This document shows, piece by piece, positions 1 through 13,151 of a DNA stretch of 64,000 bases; within the stretch, counting starts at the first letter, position 1, and each line of letters opens with the position of its first letter. The notes beneath the pieces were generated by a model, which searched no databases, was not told where the DNA came from, and saw only the letters and a program-made list of their open reading frames with translations. The stretch comes from Pilatotrama ljubarskyi (lineage: Eukaryota > Basidiomycota > Agaricomycetes > Polyporales > Polyporaceae): positions 1-64,000 of the forward strand of contig MU277678.1 in the NCBI GenBank assembly GCA_022385805.1, written 5' to 3'. A program made the position numbers and the translations under genes.

Positions 1-198
1 TTCTTCTCTCAACCACTACGTGTGCCTCTATCAAGTGCTCCACAGGTAAGCTGAGCCTAGCGGGCTTTCCGCTGCGTGCCAAGCCCTGCTCAACACCATG
101 ATGATGTCTGTTACGAGCACCATACGAGCGCTTCCGTTATGCGTAGTTACTTTGTTAGTGCTAGTAAGATACACGAGATAAGCTCAGAGTTACAGTAC
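1..198. other. left-edge non-coding stretch
   Basis: No coding signal was recognised here. It lies downstream (3') of the minus-strand peptidase-like ORF and may hold its 3' UTR. An overlapping minus-strand frame at 147-335 continues past the likely catalytic Cys of that ORF in another phase, so part of this stretch could belong to the same gene through a frameshift or a missed intron. Confidence 0.4.
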
Positions 199-1278
199 TC
201 AATATAAGCACCCTCGGGCTGGGGCAACGTCTCCTCGGCTTTGAGCTGGTACATTTTCCCCCCATATCGTCTCTGGCGTCTCGTCCTCGCCTGCTGTATC
301 AATGTCGCAGGAGTGTGAGTCGTTTTGGCGTCCACTTATGAGGTCATCGCCCCAGTTCCATAGACCAAGACCCGCGCTAGAGAACCACCTCTGAAGAGCG
401 ACAGTGTCGTCCGTGTGAGGTGCATTGCCTAGTGAGTCTCCGTACTTCATCTCACGGGCCCTGATGTCCAAGCAATAGACGACCCAGTGATTGTCGTTGA
501 CATTCCAGGGCAGGAATACAACCTGCAACTGCGATGTGGGATCACGGGTGCGATCGGCAAGGGCACGCAGCGCAGTGAAGCAATGGGCAGTCTCATACTC
601 GCTGAAGCTTACAGAGCACTTGCGGAGTGTCTCGTAAACGGTGAGGTCGTGGACTTCAATGGTATTGCGGAGCTCGAGGTTCCCCAAGATGCGCTGAGAG
701 ATGGTGGCCATAAGGCTCTCGATGACAGTGCTCGACAACCATTCCGCAGACAGGAGGGCGGCGAGGTCGCGACTGACTGCACCATGGGCACCCTGGATCC
801 TCGAGTCCCAAGGAAGACGATCAAGACTCCGCAAAGCTAACGAAGCTAGCTGAACCTCTTCTGCTCGCCCAGCTTGGCAGAGCCTGCTCAGCCAAGTGCG
901 TGAGAGTATCCACTCCTCCCTCACGTGTATGATCCGCGTGGTCTCCAACCAGTATGTGAGCATCCATAGTGGTGTCGGTGTGTTATTGTTTCTCGAGTCG
1001 AGAAAGGAACATGAACCGGTATTGGCGGCCTCCTGGAGGTGCGGCTGCATTCCGAGCAGTGTCCGGAGGGGCGGGATAGGGCATTTGCGTAGGTAGATAT
1101 GATTATCTGTGGGAAGCGCATGGGAGTAGCGAAATGCTGGAAGGGAAGGCTGCGAAGCATCGATGGATGGCAGATCCACGATGCTGAGAAGTTCAGTGAC
1201 AGTAGACGTTTGCGTGACCCACGAGAACAAGTACGAAGGGTGTGAAGCTAGCCTTGGTTCGATAGAGCTCGACGCCAT
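199..1278 (-). CDS. Ulp1-like (C48-type) cysteine peptidase domain protein, possibly degraded at the C-terminus
   Basis: This 359-residue open frame starts at an ATG near 1278. Near the C-terminus it shows the order expected of Ulp1/SENP cysteine peptidases: a catalytic His in NDNHWVV, an Asp in KYGDSLG about 20 residues later, and QNDSHSC with the oxyanion Gln and the catalytic Cys. C48 enzymes remove SUMO-like modifiers; in Agaricomycetes many related ORFs are lineage-expanded and some sit next to DNA transposons. The Cys is followed by Asp, not the usual Gly, and then by an acidic unrelated tail instead of the expected helix. A frameshift, a missed intron or pseudogenisation near position 300 is therefore possible. 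The N-terminal 200 residues match nothing I recognise. Not part of any visible operon-like group. Confidence 0.55.
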   Translation of the reverse strand: MASSSIEPRLASHPSYLFSWVTQTSTVTELLSIVDLPSIDASQPSLPAFRYSHALPTDNHIYLRKCPIPPLRTLLGMQPHLQEAANTGSCSFLDSRNNNTPTPLWMLTYWLETTRIIHVREEWILSRTWLSRLCQAGRAEEVQLASLALRSLDRLPWDSRIQGAHGAVSRDLAALLSAEWLSSTVIESLMATISQRILGNLELRNTIEVHDLTVYETLRKCSVSFSEYETAHCFTALRALADRTRDPTSQLQVVFLPWNVNDNHWVVYCLDIRAREMKYGDSLGNAPHTDDTVALQRWFSSAGLGLWNWGDDLISGRQNDSHSCDIDTAGEDETPETIWGENVPAQSRGDVAPARGCLY

Positions 1279-1705
1279 TGAGGGTTTCTATGCAAATGAT
1301 AGCGTAGTGGCGAGCAAGAGGAGATTTGAGGGTGGTTGAAGTCGGAATTTCACCACCAGCCACCCGGGCCATGGCATGGCAACGACGACTCAATCGAGAT
1401 TCACGCAGCCCCACAGCTTATTATTTTCTACCAGACATGGATGTACAGATCGGGTCGGTTCTGTCACAGTTCTTGCAACATTCTTGCCCAATATCCGGCG
1501 CCTACGGCGCCGACACAGAGCCGGTGAACATTATTAATGTCACACTGGCCAATGAACTGATGTTCATGCCTCGTCACAGGTCACCAGCCCCAATGAACTT
1601 TCGCGTCCGTAGTTCAGCCATGTCACAGGTCACACCCAGTGAACATTAGGTCGAAATGGGACAGTATGAGGAAGAGTACAGTACGAGTTCAAATACAGGG
1701 TATCG
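1279..1705. other. intergenic, no gene seen
   Basis: About 430 bases separate the start of the peptidase-like ORF from the stop of the TRAPPC10-like gene; both genes are on the minus strand. It should hold the peptidase promoter and the TRAPPC10 3' UTR. A short reiterated phrase (GTCACAGGTCAC / GCCAATGAAC / CCCAATGAAC) recurs near 1550-1645, but I see no coding or RNA structure. Confidence 0.4.
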
Positions 1706-4700
1706 CTACATGTTGGTATTCGCTGCACCCATATTCACCACGAACGTGCTCCTCCCTCCGCGAGGCAGCACGAGGACCTTCTCCGCCCCATGCACCTGGT
1801 GCGTCTCGCATCCGGGCACGACACTCGACCGCATCCTGTGCTCTCCAGGGAGAGGCAGAGCGCTCACCCCGATCTTTGGGAGCGCGAGCTCGCCGTGGTG
1901 CAGCGCTATGAGGGTGACTGGTACTGAGAAAGTCTCCCCATCCTGCAGGTCGCCCTGATCAGCTTCTTGGGCGTGGGATTTCTACAGATGCAGTCGAGCT
2001 TACCTTGGCCAAGAAGTCTCCCCTCTTTCGCCCGCTGACCAGCCACTCTTGCGTGAGGTCCTCGATATCGTACCGCATTAGGTAGCTGTCGACCTTCTTA
2101 TCCTCCGCCGGCGCCCAATGGAACGAGGTCTGCACAGTGAGCAATGCAGAAATCGGCTGGCCGGCATAGAGAGGGCGGGTGCGTTTCTGCGACTTCTCCA
2201 GGGAGAACGGGTTCTCCAGAATCTGTAAGCGCGCCGCTGCAAGGATCTGATGACGAGTTGTCAACGCAAGATGCGTATACTACAGTGGAGGTTGATGCGG
2301 CTCACATGCATCTGAGGCACATCTACTGGGATGACGATCTCACGCCATTCGCCAAACGACGTCGCCGACCTCCGCTTGTTCAATATCTATACTGCAGTCA
2401 GCAGACACGCAACTCCACACAAGCCTTCTTGCATACCTCGACGACGCGACGCAAGCCGACACCCATCTCATCCTCCCCCGGTGATATTGCAGGGACAGAG
2501 AGCTCGCCGGTGACCCCATACAGCTCTACCCAGGACGCGTCCGTCTCCAGTGCTTGTACGAGTTTGTCGACCATCTCCTGCCGTGAGCTCTCCAGTGATG
2601 GCGTCTCTGACACCACTTCGCCGACCGCGAGCTCGATCAGCGATTCAACCTCTATCCAATACCTTCAAAGTCAAGCCTTCCGCTGAGACCGCAAACTATG
2701 GTGCGCTCACCTTCTCGCAGCATACGGTAGGAAATCTGCAGCTTGAGCGGATCTCGCACTACCCAGCATCAGTTCAACGTCCTGCAAACGCACAGCGCCT
2801 TATTCACCTTGTCCTCTGCTAGCGTCCATTTGAAACAGGAACCTCCCAGGTTGCGCCGGTGTGATAGTCTGCACCCTATCAGCCTTCACATCACTCGAAC
2901 TCATCAAGGCCACTCACGACAACGGAGAGCTTCTGGCCCATGCAACTAGTGACCTTCACCCCCTCGGCCTCGTTCGGGGACAGCAGGTGCGTCGAACGCA
3001 CGCGCACATGCTGATGCGACGTCGTCGACAGCGTGAACCGCGTGAAGAGCCTATCATCCGTAAACATGGAAAATCCCTGGAACTCGAGGGAAGGAAGCAT
3101 TTACCTCGTTCCGCGGAAGAAGTCCTCGACGTTGATCGCCACAGGGAGTGCAGTCGCGACGACCCGGCTGAGGCGCAGCGTCCTGGTAACATCCGGCTCT
3201 GACGTCGTGACGTACTCGACGGTGATGTTGACCCTCTACCCTCGACGGTGAGTATCATTCTGAGCAAAGCTGCTACATCTATAGACTCACCATGAAGTGG
3301 TACGCAGATGCGTCCGAGTGAGGGACAGCAGCGACGACGATTTGCCCGTGTTTCAGGTCGAGGAACGTCAGAGATTCTTCATCCATCCTAATCAGTGGCG
3401 CGTCTACAAAATCGTTCAGTACATCACCGTAGCTCAAGCTTGCAGAGCTCAGCAACGCATACCCTCTCCACTCAGTCCAGTCTCCTGGTACCTGAACTGA
3501 ATACCTGACGGAGCGCTAAGCTTTATCTGCGCAGTAGCGACATCGTTCCGGCCTGTGGATAGGATGACCATGATCTTCGATGAAGTTCCAAGCTCGACTG
3601 ACGTCCTCTTCAGCTACTCTACGCGCCGCTTAGACGGTCAGTGAAACCTACTGCGCGGAGGCTGCTTGAGCCGGACGTCAAGGGCCTTGAGGTCCTTGGG
3701 GACGCGCACCAGCGTGGGCATGTTCCCAGCCTTGATCTGCTTGGGCGTCTTCATGTGTTTCCACTGGAAGTGGAGGCGGCCGATGGATATCTGCGTGTTG
3801 AAGAGGGTGTAGGTGCCTGCGGAGGATGACTGATATGGCGAGTCAGGTGGCCGCAGCGTCTGGAGAGAGAGAAATATACGTACGGGGCAGAAGAGCGTGA
3901 GCTCACTTCGCCCGGGCGCGAGTAGCGAGACCTTCTCGGTGAATGATATCCGACTGTTCTCTCGTCCGGCCAGCTGGACTTCGACCTCGTCCGCTGCAAT
4001 TTCCTGCATGGGATGTGAGAACGCAAACTCGGGTGGAGGGGTCTTACGACGCACGCAGGGCAATCGGTTGTTGACTACGACCTTCAGCAGAGAGCCGTCC
4101 CGAGTCTCGGCAAGCTTCGCATCGTGCTCGACGACTGAGATCGACAGCGCTGGATGGTCAGGATAGGGAGTGTCTGCGAGGCGACGCAGTTCATCTGCTG
4201 AGCTGTATCCATCCGCTAAGAAGTGGCTAACCATACCGGCATCGAGTTCGTGCGCCGCATCCTTCAGCGCCGAGACCAGCTGCCCGACATAAGCCTTGCT
4301 ATCCTCCGTGCTCAAAAGCAGGTCCATTCCCGTGTCGTCCACATAGGCTCTGAGGAAGTGCAGCAGAATGTGTATCCACTCGCGATCCTTCGGCTTCTCC
4401 GCAGAGGCATGGATGTCCAGAGCGCGGTTGAGCATAAAAGCCTCCAACGACGTCCAACCATGCGGGGAGTAGTGCGCAGGGAGAGACGTGTATGTCTGCA
4501 GGGCACTGGATAGACGTTTCCGATGGCTGGGCGGACGGTTGAGACACAGCGAACGCTGGACGTTGAGGGAGATACATACACGTCGAGCGCAGCAAGAGAG
4601 CCGTGCAGCTTGAGTGCGAACTTCCGCCGTCCCGCGCTTGCGTAGAGCTCGATAGCCCGGTTGGTGATGTTGACGTACAACTCGTAAAAGGCGTCCTTGT

Positions 4701-6305
4701 CCACCAAAGCAGATGCTAGTTCCGCTTTGGAGATCGTCTCCGAGGCGTCCTTGACCTGTGACCCTTGCGATCCCTTGTAGTTCTCCGGAAGCGCAAGGGA
4801 GAAGGGCGGTTTCCTGGGGAGGTGACCTGCCGCTATGCCTAGGATGTCGAGCTGGAAGGGGTGAGTTACTCTGGGAAACCACACGAACGGCGTGTTCGCT
4901 CACTTGATGACGAGCAAGCTCGACGAGTTCGCCCTTTCCCGCGTTGAAGAAGGTAAGAGTAGTCTTGTCGAGCTCGAGGGGACGTGCCCACTCGTCGCAC
5001 TGGTCGACGACGCTGAGTGCGGAGGAGTAAATCCACGACTCTATGAAGAATGGCGGTAGAGTGTCCTGCGTGTCTCGCTCAATCATGCGCAGACGTGGAC
5101 ATATGCTCAGGATGCCCACCTCGACGTCTCTGAGTGTTCGTGCCATGGTGGTCAGGAAAGATACTGTCTTCTGACAGACTTCTTCAAGGTCGCCCAGCTT
5201 GCTTAGGAGGGCGCATTGCCTAGCCAACAGGTAGACACGGAAGTCAAAGACGGAGATAGTGTTCGCCAAGATCAGGTCTCGGTACGGCTTCTTGGTCACA
5301 GAAAGCAGTGGCGCCGAGTCGTCAGAAGACGAGGGCGTGATGAGGGGACCAAACCAAGAGAGGTTCTTCTCTCGTAGGACTTGGAAGAACGTTGCCTCTA
5401 GCTCGTAGTACTGCTGGAGAGCATCCTCGTATAGGTTCATGCCCTCTAACGAGCTTGCAAGACTTTCCTAGACGCGCACATTGAGCGCAAGATGGCTACA
5501 TATGGCTGACCTCCCTTCACATACCTTCAAGATGAAGAACGTGCAGAAGTTCCATCCCGGCATCTGCCTTTGGCCTTCTGACCTTCGTACCTCCTCTTCA
5601 CGCTGCGTGAGCGCAGCATCAAAGGCCGACAGCACACCTTCCTTGATCTTGGTTATGAGGTCGGCCCATAGAGTCGGATTGTCCTTGTCTGCGGACCATA
5701 CGAGCTGTACGCACCTGCAGTCGAAGTCAGGAATGTCGTTCAGGGACGCATGCGCATGGAGGGTGTGATTGACCTATCCTTCTTATCGGTGTTGAAGTCG
5801 GCCTTGACTTTGTCAAGGACAGAAGTCTTCATCTGAAACAGCCTCCCCTGGGCGACACTCTGGTCCGGACGCACGACATGGACGAGCAGCCATTCTTGAT
5901 TCTTCCGTTGGCTGACGGAGGTATGCCAGTCCTTGATCTGCTTACGCGCTGTCGTCTTGTACGACTCGCTGTCCTGCTCACCACTGCGTGAGGACGCGCG
6001 GGCGCGATGTAGGGAGAGCCATTCACCTCGCATATGAAGACGTAGATGTTGAGCAGGGGTTTCTCTAGCACGCTCTGGGGTACTTGAGACGCCGTCTGGT
6101 CCTCCCGCAATGTCTCCAGGGGGACGAGCTTGACATCGAGCTCCTGGATTGTGCGTATGGTTGGCCTAGTAGGCGACTTCCAATGGATGTTGCGGAGAGG
6201 AAGTTGGGAGACTAGGGATGCATGGATCTGTTTCCAGTGGTCTGTGGAGAGGAAGACGAGCGGGGCAGCATATGTGATGACGACGCGGTGGGACTGGGCG
6301 GACAT
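1706..6305 (-). CDS. TRS130: TRAPP II complex subunit TRAPPC10/Trs130 homologue
   Basis: Multi-exon minus-strand gene. I start it at the ATG at 6305 (MSAQSHRVVITYAAPLV), which resembles the start of other Trs130 proteins. Further exons carry KIKEGVLSAFDAAL and YEDALQQYYELEATFFQVL, a conserved TRAPPC10 block at about 5440-5350, followed by LSWFGPL. The helical middle continues through 4900-4300 with several introns; one near 4896-4856 joins ELARHQ to LDILGIAAG. The C-terminus ends in beta-rich sequence (GDLQDGETFSVPVTLIALHH, then a TFVVNMG-like end) with a stop at 1706-1708. TRAPPC10 is a core subunit of TRAPP II, the exchange factor that activates Ypt31/Rab11 at the late Golgi. The reading frame looks intact, but the individual introns between 2000 and 3630 were not all resolved. 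The ATG at 6416 would add a non-conserved leader and was not chosen. Confidence 0.85.
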
Positions 6306-6843
6306 GGGATGCAGAGAGCGGCCGTGGGACTGCGAAGCCAGGTATACCACGTAGCTGCTTCTCCCCTGATCGACGTGGTGAATCGCTGATTGCCTCCTAC
6401 AGCTTCTGCCTGTCAAACTCTCTATCTTCTTAACGGTGCGCTCTCCCGTTCGCTACTGCTGGGGTCCTGATGGTGATGTAGCGCACAGACCGAAGACGCG
6501 GCCGTCAAGCTGCACCAGAGGACAAAGATGGCCTGCAGCTGAGAACGACGCGAGCACTGCACACGACAGAGATGGCCAAAGAACCGAGTGGTGGCAGAGA
6601 TGAGCTGCAAGTACGCCGCCGGTCTCCGGTTCGGGATGCTACGTCATTTCTTCGTTGTCGTGCCCCGGACTGAGACTCTGCGCTTATGCCGGCGCATGCG
6701 CATCCTGCGCGCGTCGCTGCCGGTCGTCCGACACGTCGCCCACGGCATCATTTCTGCCTCTCCCTGCCGCCAGCGTTCCCAGCCATATAAACAGCTCGGG
6801 TTGTACATTTGCCAACCGTCGCTACCTTCCCCCGACGCCCGCG
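6306..6843. promoter_or_regulatory. divergent promoter between TRAPPC10 and the AIG1-like gene
   Basis: The two genes point away from each other across about 540 bases. A TATAAA box lies at 6786-6791 on the plus strand, 53 bases before the ATG at 6844, and fits the plus-strand gene. No TATA box was noticed on the TRAPPC10 side. No coding sequence is seen. Confidence 0.5.
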
Positions 6844-7744
6844 ATGCCTATCAAAGCAACCGCAGTTCTCCTGCACGCCGCGGGCGTGGCAGTCATGACA
6901 TATGGATATCTGCACTTGCCAGACATGGTGTCCAATATCCGAATGGCTGAGATGAAAGGAGGCCACTTTCAGTTCCTCACCATCCAAGGGTAAGCCCTCA
7001 TTCGCATCTGGCTCAAAGTCACTCGGCTGAGATCGCAAACGCAGGCTCTGTCTTGCATGGATAACCATGACACTCAGCCTCGGCTGTGATCTTATACCCT
7101 CATCCAGTAAGCTGCATTGCACGAAGCGGGAGTCCCCGGAGTGCTGATCATACTCTGAAGAGGCATTGAAGAAGGCGAAACGAACCATCCTCATGGTAGC
7201 CCTTCCCGTGAGTGGCGAGAGTCCCGCTGTTTCAAGGCCCACAGGTTGACGGCACGATCGTCATCCCTAGGCGTCAATCCTAATCTCGTCGGTCTACTGG
7301 ACTCTCCTCCTTTTCATGCCACATATGATCCTGATGCCCGATCCGGACGCGACTACACCTACATCGTCGACCCACGTACCCAAGCCCGAACGTATCCCTC
7401 TTGACGTCGATTTGGCATTGCACGCCGCTCCCGCCATCGCTATGTTCATCGACTTCTACTTCTTCGAGCCGAGATATACAGGCCGAGCAACTCGGAAGGG
7501 TGCACTGAGCCTAAACGGCGTGGCGGGAATATGGTACTCCTGGTGGGTTGAGCATTGTGCCAGCTACAACGGTTTTTGTGAGCGTCCATTTCTTCACGCG
7601 CATTCGAAGTCCTGTGCTAATCCTCCTACAGTTCCGTATCCCTTCCTCACTGAGAACCCCTTCCCCATTCGGGTCTTGATCTATATCGCGGCCACTTCGT
7701 TCGCCGCCTTGTCCTTCATGATTTTGAACGCCGCACACCCGTGA
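6844..7744 (+). CDS. FAR-17a/AIG1-like multi-pass membrane protein
   Basis: Five exons (6844-6989, 7045-7106, 7161-7207, 7271-7577, 7632-7744) give 224 residues with frame kept throughout. The start MPIKATAVLLHAAGVAV opens the first hydrophobic segment. It is followed by LPDMVSNIRMAEMKGGHFQF and IQGLCLAWITMTLSLGCDLI, then LILISSVYWTLLLFMP, a loop of about 40 residues, and two more hydrophobic stretches near the end. The pattern of about six membrane spans and the early GGHFQFLTIQG block fit the androgen-induced gene 1 (AIG1/FAR-17a) family. Animal members hydrolyse fatty acid esters of hydroxy fatty acids using a membrane Thr and His. A candidate His is in DLALHAAPAIAMFIDF. The substrate in fungi is unknown. 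It sits 405 bases upstream of ARG4 with no evident functional link. Confidence 0.8.
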
Positions 7745-8149
7745 ACGGCTGCCGGACTCAGCGGCATTCCTTCCGTGCACGCCGCATTGAGACAACCCAC
7801 GACCGAGGACGTCGGATGTAGCGCTCTTGATACCTTCATCCCGACTGTGTTTCGTGATGTCGCATAGATAATACGTATCATAGATCAAGCTCTACTGAGC
7901 TACCACGGGCAGCCTTGTTGTAGTCGGTCAGTATAGCACGAACGATGTACACAAACATAGTCCGCTCGAGAACTCGAGCTCCGAGGCTTGTATTTAAACG
8001 CGCGACGCGTCGCGCGCGAGTCATCTGAGATCGAGATCTGACAGAGGACGCGATCGTGCATTGCAGGCTCCTGCCATTTCTGACTCGCCCTCTATCTTTC
8101 TGCTCCGTCCACCTTTCAGTCCTCGTATCTACAGCCAACAGAGCAAGCC
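7745..8149. promoter_or_regulatory. ARG4 upstream region with TATA, TGACTC elements and an 18-bp palindrome
   Basis: A TATTTAAA box lies at 7991-7998. Immediately after it is a perfect 18-bp GC-only palindrome (7999-8016) centred on ACGCGT. Two TGACTC cores, the half-site bound by Gcn4/CPC1-type bZIP activators of general amino-acid control, follow at 8018-8023 (as GAGTCA) and 8081-8086. The second is 64 bases before the ATG. For an arginine-biosynthesis gene this arrangement is functionally sensible. The assignment rests on motif reading only. Confidence 0.5.
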
Positions 8150-9979
<1,830 letters not shown>

Positions 9980-10448
9980 GCACTGCCGGGAGAGCTGCAC
10001 TCAGGTCTCGTGTACTTACTTACAGCATTAATAATTGGACGATGTTGTCTGTTTCTGCGCAGTATACCTATCCAGTGTGTTGTGTTCGACGCTGCGCGCA
10101 AAGACCGCCCGCAGCAACCGTAAGTTACGGTTTGACCACAAGCCAGCCATTTATGGGCCGACGCGCGGGCGCTATGTAGCGCCAATCAAGCGATGAGACT
10201 GAGCAGCGGCTCCCACACCGCCAACACAACACTGCCCCTTACACCCCCCACCGACCTCGCCGCCAGGCTCCCTCCAATCTTTTAGGACTCGTTCTTCATA
10301 CCCCTTTCTTGCCTCTTCTGCGACGCTCTTCCGCGGCTATCTCCCCTGACGCAGCATTGAGTGCTGCTGGCGCACCCCTGTCGCCCTCTTTCCAGCCTGA
10401 CTACGCCTACACGTACTATCACTACAACCTAATATCCACCTACCTACC
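9980..10448. promoter_or_regulatory. ARG4 3' UTR and syntaxin promoter
   Basis: The first part is the ARG4 3' flank. The part next to 10449 is C/T-rich, typical of basidiomycete leaders. No TATA box is clear and no other gene is seen. Confidence 0.35.
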
Positions 10449-11498
10449 ATGGCCAGAGACAGACTCGCAGCATTGAGGGTAAGCTTTCTTTCTCCTTGTT
10501 TACGTGTTCGTGCGCCGTCTGTGGGACCTTGTGGCTCACGCTTTCGCGAAACAGGCCCAGCAGCAGGGCGGAGGGGCTTACACGAACTCGTGAGTGCAAC
10601 GCTAGCGTCCACGCCTTCTCCTCATGTGTAACAACCTCGTGGAAACGTTCTACAGGGACTCTTACCCGATGCAGTCGAACCTGGACTACCGCTCGCGCGA
10701 GCGGGCGGCGAACCCGTACGCCCAGCAGGATGACAACCCGAGTTACGAGTCCGCGGTGAAGGACAGCACGACGAACCTTACCTCGGGTATGGGCGGGGAC
10801 GACATGGCGGCGTTTTACAACGAGATTGCGTCCATCCAGGACGATATCCGCACTTTCAACGACAACGTCGCACGCATCTCGGACCTCCACTCGCGCTCGC
10901 TAAACGCGACGGACGACGTTGCGACGCAGCGCGTGAGCCAACAGCTCGAGGAGCTTGTGTCGGACACGAGCGCGCTCAGCAATGTGCTGCGCCGGAGGAT
11001 CAAGTCTCTGCAGAAGCAGGGAGGGACTGGCCGGAATGGCGAGATCCGCAAACAGCAGGTGCGTGTCGCTGCTGTCTGTGACGGAGGACTTTGCCTGACA
11101 GTCGGGATTGTTGTAGACGGGTCTGGTGAAGCAGAAGTTCATGGAGGCTATTCAAAACTACCAGACCGTCGAGCAGCAGTACAGGCAAAGGTACAAGCAG
11201 CGGTTGGAGCGCCAATACAAGATTGGTGCGTACTTGTCCGCAATCTGAAGACCCTTGTTTGAGAAGCTTATCTGCTGCTCTAGTCAAACCGGACGCTTCA
11301 CCCGAGGAGGTCAAGGCGGTTGTTGATGATGATCAGGGTGGTCAAATCTTCAGCCAGGCTTTGATGAACTCCAACCGCTACGGCGAAGCGCGGTCGGCCT
11401 ACCGCGAAGTACAGGAGCGTCATGCTGACATCAAGAAGATCGAGAAGACGCTTACCGAACTTGCCCAACTGTTCAACGACGTGAGTGTCATGATGCAG

Positions 11499-11530
<32 letters not shown>

Positions 11531-11844
11531 TGTTGATGTATCTTACTATCCCTGGCTATTACAGATGAGCATATTAGTGGAACAGCAGGACGAACAGATC
11601 ACTGTCATCAACAACACGGTCATCGATGTGGAAAAGGACATGGAAACTGGGTATGTACTGCCTTATGCACTGACCTGCAGCCTGCTGACGCCCTCGTGCC
11701 AGCCTCAACTACACCCAGAAAGCTGTCGACTCCGCGCGGTCAGCACGCAAGAAGCGATGGATCTGCTTCATCCTCTGTCTCGTCATTATCATTATCATTG
11801 CCATCGTGGTTGCAGTCGTCGTTCTGCAGAACAACAAGAAGTAG
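10449..11844 (+). CDS. SSO1: plasma-membrane syntaxin (t-SNARE, Sso1/2-like)
   Basis: Seven exons (10449-10478, 10555-10589, 10656-11058, 11117-11225, 11284-11480, 11565-11650, 11703-11844) give 333 residues. Syntaxins of this type pair with SNAP-25-like and v-SNARE partners to fuse secretory vesicles at the cell surface. From the N-terminus there is a Gln/Asn-rich disordered leader, then the Habc three-helix region starting near MAAFYNEIASIQDDIRTFND. The SNARE motif lies near ERHADIKKIEKTLTELAQLF..MSILVEQQDEQITVINNT, with the ionic-layer Gln in VEQQDEQI. A linker KAVDSARSARKKRW leads into a C-terminal Ile/Val anchor ending QNNKK. The intron 11481-11564 that splits the SNARE motif holds a run of 31 C (separate entry). 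The exact paralogue name is inferred. Confidence 0.93.
11499..11529 (+). repeat. homopolymer run of 31 C inside a syntaxin intron
   Basis: Thirty-one consecutive C occupy positions 18-48 of the 84-nt intron 11481-11564, between a good GTGAGT donor and an ACAG acceptor. The run would be G-rich on the template strand. Its length may also be uncertain because homopolymers are prone to sequencing error. Confidence 0.9.
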
Positions 11845-13151
11845 ACGACGACCTCCACCTCTCCCCGCGCTGTGTAACATATCTGCGATATACCTGGGAC
11901 ACTTACGTACTTTCTCATCCATCGGGCTGGGTTCAGGACACAGGAGCGCAGGTATGTTGATGCTCCTGGGCGCGGAGATATCTTTGTCCTAGTTCCCTCT
12001 CGATGGTCTCGCACGCCACTACTATCTATGTATGCCGTTCTTTCTTCGTCCTCTTTTGGTAATGGATCTTCCGCATCCAGCATGGTGAAGTGGACCTACT
12101 CCCGGTCGCCTGGCCTGGCCCAGGCATGATATATGCATGATACTCAGCTTATCAGACTGTGCGATCTGCCTTGCCTTCCTACGCCGACGTCTATCCGAGA
12201 CAAGCCACAATTTGCAAGCGGGGTTACTTCGACAGAAGAAGCGTGCCCAGGGCGTGGAGGCCTGCAAATAGGGCATGCGGTTCAGGGCCGCTAGGTGCGT
12301 ATGTTAGACGTCAGCGGGACAAGCGTGCGTGCGTGCGTATTCGAGTCCCGCGGTGCCCCGCACACGATTGAACCTTGTCGCCCCACCCACCTGTCTCGGA
12401 CGTAGTCCGCCAGGGAGAGGAATGAAACGACCGGTACCGGGACACGTCGGATGGGCGGGCGCGGAGGAAGTCAGCGGATGTCGGAGAGACCGGGGTCGAC
12501 CAATACGAGGCTGCGCCGTCCAGAAGCAACGAAGCCTCACTGGACAGTTCATCTCACCACCCGCAGGCCTCGTTCCGTGTGCCATCCAGATGCGGCATTG
12601 CCAGCACGCACTGCCTCGGTCCCAATTGCTTATCCGTGTCGGCAGAGTCTTCCCTTGCGACGGAGGCACAAAGCGGCAGTCACGAATCAAAGCCTCCGCT
12701 GCCGCTGGAGGTCACTTGCTCTGGTTTGTCATAGGGTATTCTAAGAGGATCGTCGGACGCATACAAACAGCGAGCATGGTCTGGAGTCGGAAGCTTCAGG
12801 AAGAGACAATTTTCGTGAAAAGGGGGTTGCGCAGAGCCGAGAAATGCGGATATGGGACCTCGGAGGCGAATCGGGCGGTTGGATCTTTGTAATCTGGCGC
12901 AACGCCGCCACGTGCGATCTCAGATCCACATCTCTCTCGAGCTGACGCGTCCCCTCCCCCTGCGCGATATATAAGTACTCCCTGCTGCCACCGCCTCCCC
13001 CTTCCAATCTCTCTACACGACCACCGCACACTCCCACTCCCGCCCTGTAAGTTCCCCCTGCCGCCTTCGCCCGTCGTCGACATAGCGTCTGACCAGCGTC
13101 CTCGCCTCCTAGACTTCTACCTATCTCATCTCGCACGACCTTCAGACCGTC
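11845..13151. promoter_or_regulatory. 1.3-kb intergenic region with AN1-gene promoter
   Basis: No conserved protein was recognised in any frame; the open frames at 12304-12892 overlap on both strands and look random. A short GTGC/GTGCG repeat is at about 12324-12338. A TATATAAG box lies at 12968-12975, followed by C/T-rich leader sequence. GTAAGT near 13047 and CTAG near 13112 could bound a 5'-UTR intron ahead of the ATG at 13152. Confidence 0.45.

Noticed and set aside
12304..12892. Overlapping frames of 128 and 187 codons between syntaxin and AN1 genes
   Set aside because: They overlap on opposite strands, have random composition and no family match.
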